A DNA stretch of 64,000 nucleotides from Podospora comata (taxonomy: Eukaryota > Ascomycota > Sordariomycetes > Sordariales > Podosporaceae). This document shows, in pieces, positions 20,111 through 31,368 of the stretch. Below the pieces are notes generated by a model. That model searched no databases. It was not told the origin of the DNA and saw nothing but the letters and a program-made list of their open reading frames with translations. The stretch is taken from assembly GCA_017354895.1 (NCBI GenBank), contig CP071497.1, positions 2,170,001 to 2,234,000 on the forward strand. Direction: 5' to 3'. Numbering within the stretch: position 1 is the stretch's first letter; each line of letters starts with the position of its first letter. Both the position numbers and the translations under genes were made by a program.

Positions 20111-22231
20111 TTTATCGATGGATTTTCGATCTGTGTGGCTGTTTTCACGAGTGTCCAGTTACAAATGCGTGGTGGGCTGGATGGGCGCTGGCGGTATCAA
20201 TTGGCACCGATTCTCAATTCTGAACGTGGGGCAAGATTTTGGCAGTAACATTTTTCTGTGCTACAGCTAGATATGGCCCGAGCTTTTTGGCGGGGCGCCG
20301 CTATGTCCGAACATTTCAACGACGTTTTTTTGGAGCCGCATTCTTGAAAGTAAAATATTCGCAATTTTGACATTCACCTTAAGAAGACATCGCCACGTCC
20401 TGAATCGTCGCCTCAGCTCAAAAAAACGTCGCCATTCCGACGCTGAGCGGCAACCGGAGCTACAGGATTATCGCCCTCGAATCTCCATGTCTCCGCCGAG
20501 CGGTTCAAAGGCCGAGCCGGCAAGGCCCCGGGTGGCCCCACTTTCAGGTCTCCAGGTCAGCAGAAAATTTCATGGCAGCTTTCCTTGTGCCCGCGCGCCA
20601 AGACCTCTTGATATTTTGGCGCCATAACGTTTAAAGTACCCGCTCCACGAAACCGGGAGACCCGTTTCGGATCCCACCAGATGCCGAACCCGTCAGAACC
20701 TCCAAACAGCACAACTAGCTGGCTGTGAGGACAGCTGCGCTAATGAGGCTGTCCCGGTGCACCGACGGATATACCGGTGTCGTTGTGGCGGCCGGTGCTC
20801 TTTACGCCAGACGGCATGCGGGGTTGTGATCAGCGGGGTTGTGTTGTTGCGTCACTTTTTTAGCCTTGCAGGGTTGGCGAGAGGCTCTTATCGCGTGTCA
20901 CCCCGCGTTTTTTCGAGATGCCACCCATAGTTGACAAGCTTTGACGCAAGCGTGCCGTCTGTCTCCTCTTCATAGCGCTGTGTCAACGAACGATGTACAA
21001 GACGCTTGGAGCTGCGGAAACAGTCTCCCATCCTCAAATATCTGTTCTATGTGTCCTACAAGTTATGGTAGAAGTGGTCGGTGATTGGTTATACCATCCC
21101 CGGCATTGGCTAGAATCTTTAAAGAAGACCCCACGTGGGGAACTTGGGAATGGATTCGAGCTCGGTGACCGGTGGAAAATGCTGCGGGATTTCGCCGTGA
21201 TGGAAATGAAGCTCATCAGAAGAGCTCCTGTCCCAATGTCAGCTTATGATAATTTCAGGAGAGGCTGTGATCTTGCCCAGCGCTTGTTGGCGGCTTGAGA
21301 GGCACATGAATCAGCTGCAGCACATGTCATCAGCACCGTAGCACCCCCAAGCCTCAGATACCCCGGTCGTAAGCTCCGCTTGAAACAACCACAACCCCTG
21401 TGAAGCTTGAGGGAGTCGAAATTCCATGTTTGATTGAGAAGAGCTTCGAAGCTCTTTGTTGTCTCCATAGCAATACCTCTAGAGATCAGGAGGGAAACAG
21501 GTCGCTGCCTCGGCTATTCGTGCTCGCGTCGGTCGGAGTCTAGGTGCTGTCGTTACCCTTCATCCGATATCCCTGCCCCTCATTGGCAGCAGAGCAAGCG
21601 TCTGCGAGGTCAGGTACCGCTCGCAGCTGCAGCCTCCTCTCGCTAGTCTCTCAGGGTGCCAACCCGGAAACCCTGGTGTTGTTTTGTCGTGTGTGTGTGC
21701 CCGTGGTCGCCCAATGTCTCTTTGTGCTTGGCGTCCCCCAGGCCACGGCAACGGGATCAAAGACAGTGGTGACAATTCAGGACTCATAGACAGATAGTAG
21801 CAATAAGGGCTAGGCATGCGACATAGACCACTCACGCGGCTTTGATAAAAAAAAGAACAGCCATAAGGGGAAGGGATTGGGGAGAGGGCTAACCTGTTCA
21901 AGCTGGCAGCGATGTCATGTCCTGCGATCCAGTGCTCCCCCACAATGCGGGAGAGCATAATCGGCGGGGTTCTGATTGGCCAGCTGGCAGGTCTCCATCC
22001 GGACGAGATACTTTCTCGGCTATGACGGTGGCAGCAGCTCCAGCAACAGGTCCTCCCGTTGCCACTTATGACCTAAAATCCCTCCTTGCGAGTTTCTTGC
22101 TATCTTTTTTAAATTCTCCTCCACTTTTTCGCTCTTCTCTTCCTCCAGAAGCCACCTGGTTTGCAACGTCAACACCTTCTACCTCAATTGACTCTGTGAA
22201 GCTGCGCTCACCGAGCTGATCGTAAGGCAAG
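20111..22231. promoter_or_regulatory. Divergent intergenic region upstream of aconitase, about 2.1 kb
   Basis: Lies between the zinc-finger gene (minus) and aconitase (plus). Inverted CCAAT boxes (ATTGG) occur at 21975-21979 and near 21577, and a pyrimidine-rich stretch around 22085-22150 precedes the start codon, as in strongly expressed filamentous-fungal genes. No ORF here looks real. Confidence 0.5.
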
Positions 22232-24901
22232 ATGATGGCTACTCGTCAGCTCCTGGGCGCTGCCCGGAGCCGCGCTGTCGGCAGCGCGAGCCTGGGCCTC
22301 CGGCGCACCATGGCTACCGTCTCCGACTCTGCCCTTGACAAGAAGGTGAGCACTCGACCGGCTGGGAGGACAACCTGGGAAGCATTGGTGATCATGGCTT
22401 ATCTGACACATGCTCGCGCAAACAGGTCAAGCAAAACAACTGGGAGGAGGGCAACTTCATCAACTACAAGAAGATGTCTGAGAACCTCGCCATTGTTCGT
22501 TCCAGACTCAACCGCCCTCTTGCCTATGCTGAGAAGATTCTCTACTCCCACTTGGACGATCCCCATGGACAGGAGATCGAGCGTGGTGTCTCCTACCTCA
22601 GACTTCGCCCCGACCGCGTTGCCTGCCAGGATGCTACCGCCCAGATGGCCATCCTTCAGTTCATGTCCGCCGGCATGCCCTCCGTCGCTAACCCCACTAC
22701 CGTCCACTGCGACCACTTGATTGAGGCTCAGCAGGGTGGTGAGAAGGATTTGGCTCGCGCTGTTGGTATCAACAAGGAGGTCTACGACTTCCTTGCCTCT
22801 GCTTGCGGTATGTTCTCCCTGTGCTCTCAGCACTTCTTTCAACTTGGTTTAGAACAATATACTAACACATGTAAACAGCTAAATATAACATGTAACATAT
22901 GCGTATTCCTGCCATCGAGAGCTATTTACTGACATGACTATAGCGGTTTCTGGAAGCCCGGCTCTGGTATCATTCATCAGATTCTTTTGGAGAACTATGC
23001 TTTCCCCGGTGGTCTCCTTATCGGCACTGACTCCCATACCCCCAACGCTGGTGTAAGTTGAATGCGATGGCAAAAGAAAATCAGGCGCTGACAGGAAATA
23101 GGGTCTCGGTATGGCTGCCATTGGTGTCGGTGGTGCTGACGCTGTCGATGTTATGGCCAACCTCCCCTGGGAGTTGAAGGCGTAAGTGCTTTTAGCGTAA
23201 AGCTTAACATGTGCGCAGCGCTAACATTTTCATAGTCCCAAGGTTATCGGTGTTAAGCTGACTGGCTCTCTCTCTGGCTGGACTTCTCCCAAGGATATCA
23301 TTCTCAAGGTTGCTGGCATTCTCACCGTCAAGGGTGGCACTGGTGCCATCGTTGAGTACTTCGGCCCTGGTGTCGACAGCTTGTCTGCCACTGGTATGGG
23401 TACCATCTGCAACATGGGTGCTGAGATTGGTGCCACCACCTCCCTCTTCCCCTTCAACGACCGCATGTACGACTACCTCAAGGCCACCAAGCGTACCGAG
23501 ATCGGTGACTTCGCCCGCTCTTACGCCAAGGAGCTCCGCCAGGATGACGGTGCCGAGTACGACCAGCTCATCGAGATCAACCTCTCTGAGCTCGAGCCCC
23601 ATATCAACGGTCCCTTCACTCCCGATCTTGCTACCCCCATCTCCAAGTTCGCCGAGGCTGCCAAGGCCAACAACTGGCCCGATGAGGTCAAGGTCGGTCT
23701 TATCGGCTCTTGCACCAACTCCTCGTACGAGGATATGTCCCGCGCCGCCTCCATCGCCCGCGATGCCCTCAACCACGGCATCAAGTCCAAGGCTCTCTTC
23801 ACCGTCACCCCCGGTTCCGAGCAGATTCGCGCCACCATTGCCCGTGATGGCCAGCTCCAGACCTTCGAGGAGTTCGGTGGTGTCGTTCTTGCCAACGCTT
23901 GCGGCCCCTGCATTGGTCAGTGGGATCGCCAGGACGTGAAGAAGGGCGAGGCCAACTCCATCATCTCTTCCTACAACCGTAACTTCACCGGTCGTAACGA
24001 TGGTAACCCCGCCACTCACTCCTTCGTCACCTCCCCCGATCTCGTCGTCGCCATGTCCATTGCCGGCTCTCTCTCCTTCAACCCCCTCACCGATACCTTG
24101 AAGGACAAGGATGGCAAGGACTTCAAGCTCTCTCCTCCCACCGGCAACGGTCTCCCCGAGAGAGGCTACGACCCCGGCCAGGACACCTACCAGGCCCCCC
24201 CTAAGGACCGTGCCAACGTCACTGTCCAGGTCTCCCCCACCTCCGACCGTCTCCAGCTCCTCTCTCCCTTCAACGCTTGGGACGGCAAGGATGCCACTGA
24301 CATGCCCATCCTCATCAAGGCCCAGGGCAAGACCACCACCGATCACATTTCCATGGCCGGTCCTTGGCTCAAGTACCGTGGTCATCTCGACAACATCTCC
24401 AACAACATGTTGATTGGTGCCATCAACGCTGCCAACGGTGAGGCCAACAAGATCAAGAACTTCACCACTGGTGAGTGGGATGCCGTCCCCGCTGTTGCCC
24501 GTGACTACAAGGCCAAGGGCATCCGTTGGGTCGTTATCGGTGATTGGAATTACGGTGAGGGTTCTTCTCGTGAGCACGCCGCTCTCGAGCCCCGCCACCT
24601 TGGTGGTCTCGCCATCATCACCCGCTCTTTCGCTCGTATTCACGAGACCAACCTCAAGAAGCAGGGTATGCTTCCTCTCACCTTCTCCGACCCCGCCGAC
24701 TACGACAGGATCAACCCCGATGACAAGGTCGACATCCTCTGCACTGAGCTTGCTGTTGGCAAGCCCATCACTCTCCGTGTCAAGCCCGCCAACGGTGAGG
24801 CTTTCGAGATCCCCCTCTCACACACCTTCAACGAGGCCCAGATTGAGTGGTTCAAGAACGGTTCCGCTCTCAACACCATGGCCAAGAAGGCCAAGAACTA
24901 A
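22232..24901 (+). CDS. Aconitate hydratase, mitochondrial, six exons
   Basis: Converts citrate to isocitrate in the TCA cycle through a [4Fe-4S] cluster. Exons 22232-22345, 22426-22807, 22879-22891, 22944-23052, 23102-23181 and 23236-24901 give 787 aa, the usual length. The N-terminus ([20 protein letters not shown]) is Arg/Ala/Ser-rich with no acidic residues, a mitochondrial presequence. Cluster ligands are visible in [10 protein letters not shown] and [11 protein letters not shown]. Other signatures are [32 protein letters not shown] and [19 protein letters not shown]. Exon 3 is only 13 nt and encodes the middle of [16 protein letters not shown]; without it the frame is lost. Codon use is strongly C-ended, which suggests high expression. 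An ATG three bases later (22235) could also initiate. Fungi may have a second aconitase paralogue; the leader supports the TCA enzyme here. Confidence 0.97.
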
Positions 24902-25889
24902 AATACCCCAAAATGTGACGTGTCATCAATCGAAGATGAGAATGGTGGTGTGAGGGCCGACAGGAAAGATCGGCGGCTTCTGGAACTATGGGAATTGGCG
25001 TAACCGCAGCAACTGTTTCCTTTTGTATGTATAGTCATGGCCTTGCATTTCAATGGTACTTGTCATTTATATGAATCTGGTGTCTGGGCTGTTGTTCAAT
25101 GGTTTGTGTGGAATCTGAAATTTCACCGGTATACATTTGGAGTTGAGGGAACACCGCGTTCTTTGGTGTAAGTATACCGCTGGTGTATCGCTATCATTTA
25201 CGTACGATGAATGAAGATTTGAAGAAAACTACCCGTTGTAATATCTTGAAATGTCGTCATGTGTTGTATCGGCCTTATGCTACTAATTTTGGCGAAGATG
25301 CACCAACGTGGGGGACCGCACGTTGTTAAATACTTTATTTTTTTGGGTTGGATATCCTTACCTGACTTTACGCTACATATTGGCGAAGATGCCGGCCGGC
25401 AAGAGCCATTTTTCATATTATGCATTTATCGGGTTGATCAAATGCCAAACCAACCGTTATCCTTTATCGCCGTGCAGCTGTCAGCATGTTTACAGGGTGG
25501 ATTATGAGGTAGGGTCCATCGCGTACCCGTCCAATTCCCTTGATGCATGCGCGGTTGGCTGAGGTCTCTTCGACTTTGGTTATTGTGGTTTCTTCCCGCA
25601 TTTTCACACTCTTCATTTTATGTCGTATACGCTAGAAGCGAGGTTTTGTTGAGACATCCGGCGACGAAGCGAATGACCTGACGACGACCACAATCGCAAC
25701 GAAGCGAGCCGGTCGAACAACCCAGCGAAAGCGACGCAGGAAAAAGGGGCCTATCAGAAGAGAAGGGATACGCAGTAATTGGTCCTGGAACATCACGACG
25801 ATTCGGTTATATAACAGTTTAATCACGACTTTACGTTTTCTCAACACTTACCGTATTTTCCGGGAATAGATACAACCAAATCAGACACC
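24902..25889. promoter_or_regulatory. Intergenic between aconitase and rhomboid genes
   Basis: Should hold the aconitase 3' UTR and the rhomboid promoter. Short frames on both strands show no conserved-looking sequence. Confidence 0.5.
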
Positions 25890-26877
25890 ATGCCACCCAA
25901 CATCACCGCGCTCAACACCACCCGCGCGCGAACCTACGTCTTCCGGCTGCCGCTGTTTACACGAGTGGTAATAATTGCGATTGTTGGATTCTGGCTGGCG
26001 GGGTTACAGAGCATCGTTGATATTCAACAATGGGGGGCGCTGATACCGGACGAGATGGGACTTGCTACTCGTATGCTTGCCCAATAACCCAAAAGAAGAT
26101 GGACAACAAGACAGGGCTGACTGACGTTGGGGATAGTATACCGCATGAACACCTTTCCGTTTATCCACCTCAACATTTTCCACGCTGTGATGAACATACT
26201 CGCCTTGACACCTCTGATGGAGAGGTTTGAGGCTGAGTACGGCACGCTGAACTGCCTGGCGTTATTCTTTGGGCGTGAGTATCCCATCTGTGAACACTAT
26301 GGAGTGACACGGCTGACAAATAATAGCATTAACAACCATCCCCGCGTTTCTGTACGTCGGTTTGGAGAAATTCGTTTTCGGTAGCAACGTTGCGGTCATG
26401 GGAGCGAGCATGTGGGTGTTTTTGCTGCTCGGGGTGGAGGCGGTCAAGACTTACAAGGTCAATCCGAACTTTGTCATTGGGACGTACAGTATTCCTACTT
26501 GGACGACGCCGATTGGGGTGCTGTTTGCGATGGCGGTGTTGGTGCCGAGCTCGAGCTTTTGGGGACATGCGGCTGGGTTGGTGGTTGGTTATGGTGGTAT
26601 GTTTTCCTCAACTCTTAACAAGAAAGAAAAGAGACAGTGTGCTGACGTGAAGGGTGTAGCTGGTTTGGGCTATGTTAAGTTCCTTGCGCCACCAGAGAAG
26701 ATTCTGAGATGGATCGAGGGGAAGCTGAATCTGCTGGGAAGACTGCCGCACTATGTGAGCATTGACCAGAAGACGTATGGCAGGTTTGGAGTGCTGCCTT
26801 CGAATAACGCCCCTGCTGCTGCTTCACCAGGTGTTGCGTTGGGGTTGGTCGGGAGTACCCAGAGGTTAGGACCTTAG
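25890..26877 (+). CDS. Rhomboid-family intramembrane serine protease (RBD2-like)
   Basis: Exons 25890-26070, 26137-26274, 26327-26596 and 26660-26877 give 268 aa. Rhomboids cleave transmembrane substrates inside the membrane, and the RBD2 group is a Golgi-type fungal branch. The sequence shows six or so hydrophobic segments, the early YRMNTFPFIHLNIFHAVMN element, a catalytic Ser in GASMWVF (S134) and a catalytic His in FWGHAAGLVVGY (H187). The C-terminal cytoplasmic tail is about 55 residues with a conserved-looking YGRFGVLP. The short, relatively simple topology without a mitochondrial leader argues against the PCP1/PARL branch. All introns are 52-66 bp, with phases that restore the family sequence across each junction. 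In fission yeast the relative Rbd2 is tied to processing of the sterol-regulated factor Sre1; whether that applies here is inference. Confidence 0.92.
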
Positions 26878-27333
26878 ATTTGGGGGACGGGGATTGGGAT
26901 TATGAGGCGATGTCTTGTATGAACAAAGTGTTGGGTTATGTTCTTCTTGTAATGTAATTCTAGCACGCTGGGTATACCATGGGGTTGGAAAGATACGATG
27001 GGAGGGATAAGGGTTATGTTAATTTGGGCTGGAAGGTGAGCCCTGCTATAGATATGATATACGTAATGCTTCTCTTCGGGTTGGACATTCTTCAAGTCGA
27101 ATTCCAAAGTCAACATTTTCTTAAAACAAACCCCAGAAGCTGTTGAGCCGTTATGGTTTATAATTAACCCAATCAGGTTAGCGCAACCGCGTTTTATGCA
27201 TGAAACGGCGCGCCACGGTTTCGGTCCCCAATTAATCACACAAACGCGCGACCCCTGATTCAGTAGGGGCATCTGACAGCACAGCTCTCGAGCGAGCTTC
27301 CCGCTGCATGCAATTGATGGCACTGCAGTCAAG
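26878..27333. promoter_or_regulatory. Intergenic upstream of GAA1
   Basis: Tandem plus-strand genes flank this 456-bp stretch (rhomboid 3' UTR, GAA1 promoter). No specific element is recognised. Confidence 0.5.
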
Positions 27334-29339
27334 ATGCCGCGATTATTATGTGAGTAACTCAGAGTCCTGGGATGACTACAGCTTGCTAACGGCTTGTTTC
27401 CTGAATAGCTAGCGCGCTGGCGCTTCGTCGCGACCCACGAATTCTAAAGATCCCACCATACCTCTCGTTGCTGTGCATCCTTGTCGGTGCGGTGTGGCTG
27501 TTCCTCCTCCCGCTGAACGAGTACTCGAGACGGACATATATTTCGGAAAATGCGCTTTTACCGGGACAGGTACATACTTATTTTGGGGGGAGTGACCAAA
27601 ATGTTCTTAGGGCGTATAAGCAGGAAGTGAACTCGCTGGTGGGGAAGAGTAATGTCGAGTAAGTGCTTGCATAGGATTGACTCGGGCTGGATGGTTGGGG
27701 GGCTGACAAGAGGAATAGGATCAACGACAAGCTCGAGTCGATAGTCAGAGGTCTTGGGCTCAAGACGGCGAGGCAGAACTTTACGTATCATGCGGCGGGA
27801 CGGACGTTTGAGGGGGAGAACCTTTATGCGATCCTTCAGGCTCCGAGGGGAGATGCTACTGAGGCCATTGTTCTGGTGGCTGCTTGGGAGAATGTCAAGC
27901 ATGAGGTTAACAAGAATGGGGTTCCTCTGGTGTTGACTTTGGCGAGATATTTCAAGAGGTGGTCGCTTTGGTCGAAGGATATTATTATCCTTCTTAGTCC
28001 TGACAGCATCGCTGCTCCTCAGGCTTGGGTTGATGCCTACCATGATGCGCACGACAGCTCCCGGGTGGCCAGCCTGCCTATCAAGTCGGGGGCTCTTCAG
28101 GGGGCTATTGCTATTGACTATGTTCAGGAGAACCGCTTCAAGAGCGTTCATATTGTTTATGATGGCGTCAACGGGCAGCTTCCCAACCTCGACTTGATCA
28201 ACTCCGTTGTTAATATCGCCGGAGGACAGATGGGTATGGGCGTGGCTTTGCAGGAGATGTGGAACCACAATGACAAGTACCCTGACCGTCTTCGCACCAT
28301 GCTTCGGGGTATGCTCAAGCAGGGTCTTGGCCTTGCCAGCGGTCCTCACAGCAGCTTCATCCCCTACCACGTCGACGCCGTTACACTTCAACCCTTTGGC
28401 GAAGGCTGGCAAGATGAGATGGCCATGGGCCGTGTCGTTGAGGGTACCTTCCGCAGCTTGAACAACCTCCTCGAGCACCTCCACCAGAGCTTCTTCTTTT
28501 ACCTGCTCATGCACCGCGAGCGCTTCGTCAGCATCGGTACTTACCTCCCCAGCGCCATGCTCGTAGCCGCCAACTTCACCATCATGGCCATCTTCCTCTG
28601 GATGAAGAGCGGACAACCCGAGATCCTGGGTGCCTCAACCACCGAGTCTTCCGACAAGGACGACGCCCCAACACCAACCACCGAGCGTGATCTCTTCCTC
28701 CCTCTGGCGATAGTAGCCCTATCCGGCTCCCTCTCCGCCATCCCTCTCTACATCTTCAACCACGTCCCCGAATCGGTAAGCCATCCCCTCCCGTTCCCCC
28801 ACTGCCCCTTTTTTTTTCTTTCTTTTTACTAACCCTCCCTTTAGGCCCTAACCCCCCTCTTCTACCTCTTCCTCCTAATCAACACCCTCTTCCCAATAAC
28901 CCTCTCCTTCACCATAACAACCCTCTTCTCCCCAGCCCTCCAACAATATCACCTCGTCAAATCCTTCTCCCTCCTACTCCTAGGCATGTTCCTCTCCTCC
29001 CTCGCAACCCTCAACTTCTCCCTCGCAATGCTCATCGGCCTCTTATCCGCCCCCCTCTCCTTTGTCAAACCTTCCTCCTCCCCTGTGTCCCGCATTGTCG
29101 GGTTCGTCCTCCTCAACCTCACCAGCCCCCCCGCTGTCCTGCTCGCCAGCGCGGCGATTTGGGGTCTCAACGTCGATGACATCTTGCGCGAGGCAGCAGT
29201 GGCGTGGCATGTGACGGGGACGTACTCGGCCGTGGTGGTCTGGTGCGTTTGGTGGCCGGCTTGGTTGGTGGGGTGTGTTTGTGTTTTGGGGAGGCCGGGT
29301 CAGAATCAAGAAGAGGAAAAGAAGATGAAGAAAGCTTGA
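27334..29339 (+). CDS. GAA1: GPI transamidase component GAA1
   Basis: Subunit of the ER GPI-transamidase complex that attaches GPI anchors to proteins; it resembles M28 aminopeptidases and is thought to handle GPI recognition or amide bond formation. Exons 27334-27349, 27409-27658, 27719-28775 and 28845-29339 give 605 aa. Exon 1 is only 16 nt (MPRLL plus one base). After the conserved RRDPRILKIPPYLS comes the first membrane span (about residues 22-42). A large lumenal domain follows (NFTYHAAGRTFEGENLYAIL, EAIVLVAAWEN, GHxSSFIPYHVDAVTLQPFG-like sequence), then at least six C-terminal hydrophobic spans from about residue 365. Spacing and order match GAA1/GPAA1. It ends with a charged EEEKKMKK tail. 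The rhomboid gene upstream is 456 bp away and functionally unrelated as far as can be told. Confidence 0.95.
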
Positions 29340-29694
29340 CGGAGTAAAAAGATTTTGTTTTTGTTGACGTTGATTTCATTTTTTTCGTCATCATGGAAGA
29401 CAGCAAAAAAAGGGGGTAATATTTACATCAGGAGACAGGAGTGCATAGTTTATACCATATCCACCAGTACCCAAGCCAAGTTTGCAAATACAACGACATC
29501 AAAACCCAAGCTTCAGTGTATAGGATCATAAAACGCTCAGATTTTCATCATTTGTCTAATTACGTCAAGGGTTGTACAAGGCTACTACTCTATGCCATGA
29601 TTTCCACATGCCAGTCTAGCCCAGCATCGAAGCTCACTGTTTCTTTTCTCTCTCACTCCTCATCCATCAACGTCTTGTCCCGTCTAAGATCCGA
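29340..29694. other. Convergent intergenic region
   Basis: 355 bp between the stop codons of GAA1 (plus) and RPN9 (minus), holding 3' UTRs only. Nothing else seen. Confidence 0.6.
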
Positions 29695-30908
29695 CTAAGC
29701 AGCCCAGACGTCCTGCCCGACCTTCTCAATCCAGTTGCCCAGCTGCTCCACACTGGAATCCCACTCCTTCAACCTCGACCTCATGTTCTCAATCTGCGTC
29801 ATATCCAACACCTTGGGCTGCACCCAGTTGATATGCGCCACCTCATCCACCTGGTCAATCGTCCCCCTCAACAGCCCCAGACTAAGCGCCTTCATGATCA
29901 GATGCTCAATCTCGTGTGGCTTGACCTTTGTCTCTGACGCAATCGTGTCAAACGACATAGCCCTGTCGTGAGGGGGACGTCTAAACACCGCCTCGGTAAG
30001 CGCAGCGAGGTAAATCTTCTCTCTGAGCTTATTAGAGTGCGCCGCCAGCAGAGGATGAGCCTGGACCTGGTTGGCCAGCAGGTCATACTGCACCAGATCC
30101 CCCTTGTTGAACGCAAACACCAGGTCCCTCAGCCACTTGTCCTCCTCCCTCTCCTTGAGCGCATCCAGAATAGGGTGGAGGAGCAGCTCGCCAAAGTTGT
30201 AGATGGAGGCACTCACGAGCGCGGCGATGGCGAGGTCGTGTGCCCTGTGGCGGCGCTCCTCGTACGGGAGGTTCTTGACGTCGATGCAGGCTAGGTAGAG
30301 GAGGGCGTTCTTGTAGTAGGCGCCAAAGTCTTGCTTGGCTTGGTAGTAATCCGCCTGGGCGTGGTAGAAGGAGGAGTGAACGATGGTCTCGACCGAGTCG
30401 AACTTGTCGAGGATGGATTCGGCCTTGTCGAGGTCTTTTCGAGCGCCGGGGAGGTCTTCGAGGTCGAGCTTGACGCGGGCGACGGCGATGAGGGCGAAGA
30501 CGTGGGCGTCTTGGGAGTTTTCCTTGTCGACTCTGGTCGCTACGGATTGCATAAAGGCGAGGCGCTCGTTATTGTCTAGTGGTAGGTGGGTTAGTATTGT
30601 TGCGTCATGTTGGAAGTTCAACGAAGGCGAAGTAAGCTACCTAGGCATTGTGTGGCGGCTTTGAGGGCGAGGTCGACGAGCTTGAGTTGGTTGATTCTGT
30701 CGGCGAACTTCAAGACGAAGACTTTGTAGAATTGTAGGCGTTGGGGGGCGCTCCCGGGGTGGTTGAAGAACTCGATGAGCTTGTTGGTGAGCTCGTGCCA
30801 GAGCTTGCGCTCCCATAACGTCTCGAACTCCAGGACATGACCCTGAAGCTCATCGATGGTGTTATCCCGCTGCTCGGCGAGAAAGTCGGAGATGGTGTCG
30901 ACGTTCAT
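29695..30908 (-). CDS. RPN9: 26S proteasome regulatory subunit RPN9
   Basis: Non-ATPase lid subunit (PSMD13 in animals) of the 19S regulatory particle. Exons 30908-30641 and 30575-29695 give 382 aa, close to the usual 380-400. The N-terminal half is all-helical with TPR-like repeats (YKVFVLKFADRINQLKLVDL, NSQDAHVFALIAVARVKLDL). The C-terminal PCI domain runs from about residue 200 to 345 (RPPHDRAMSFDTIASETKV, EIEHLIMKALSLGLLRGTID), followed by the final lid-assembly helix ending VGQDVWAA. The single 65-bp intron has a TACTAAC branch site. It is divergently transcribed from the complex I gene NUO-40, with starts 460 bp apart. Confidence 0.96.
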
Positions 30909-31368
30909 GATGGCCGTCCACTGTGTGGTTAATTCTGTGGGTTAGATGGTGTGTTCACTATCAATCCTGGATTCCTTCCGAATATGTGACTCGCGGGGGT
31001 ATCAATCGAAGTTGAAATGTTGAAAGTTAAAGTTGAAGATGGAAGCTGCTTGAGGCTGCCCGCTGCTGAGAGCCCAGCTTCCCTCTTGACGCGGCAGGGC
31101 AGCCTATCGATGAGGTACGTACCTGGCGGGTGCTGGCCTGTGCTCTCTCTGCCTTGCTCAAGCTCCCCACCCCTGATTGGCTAGCGTCATCGACGACCGG
31201 GGCAGTAGTGGGTCTGGGAGCTTTGAAGCGGGCGGGCAACTTGATGGTGGTGGTTGAATGCCAATTGACGAAACGAAGCTCCCATATTTCCGTATTCCCC
31301 GACGACCCTCACGTCAATTGAGAGGACCCAGCGCTTCTAGCGATCTCAACGTCCACAGTCCAGTAAAT
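30909..31368. promoter_or_regulatory. Bidirectional promoter region, RPN9 / NUO-40
   Basis: 460 bp between two divergent start codons. An inverted CCAAT box (ATTGG, 31176-31180) lies roughly mid-way and could serve both. I did not find a consensus yeast proteasome PACE element (GGTGGCAAA). Confidence 0.6.

Noticed and set aside
23204-24643. 479-codon minus-strand frame
   Set aside because: Exact antisense of aconitase; Gly/Val/Leu/Glu-rich nonsense produced by C-ending codon bias.
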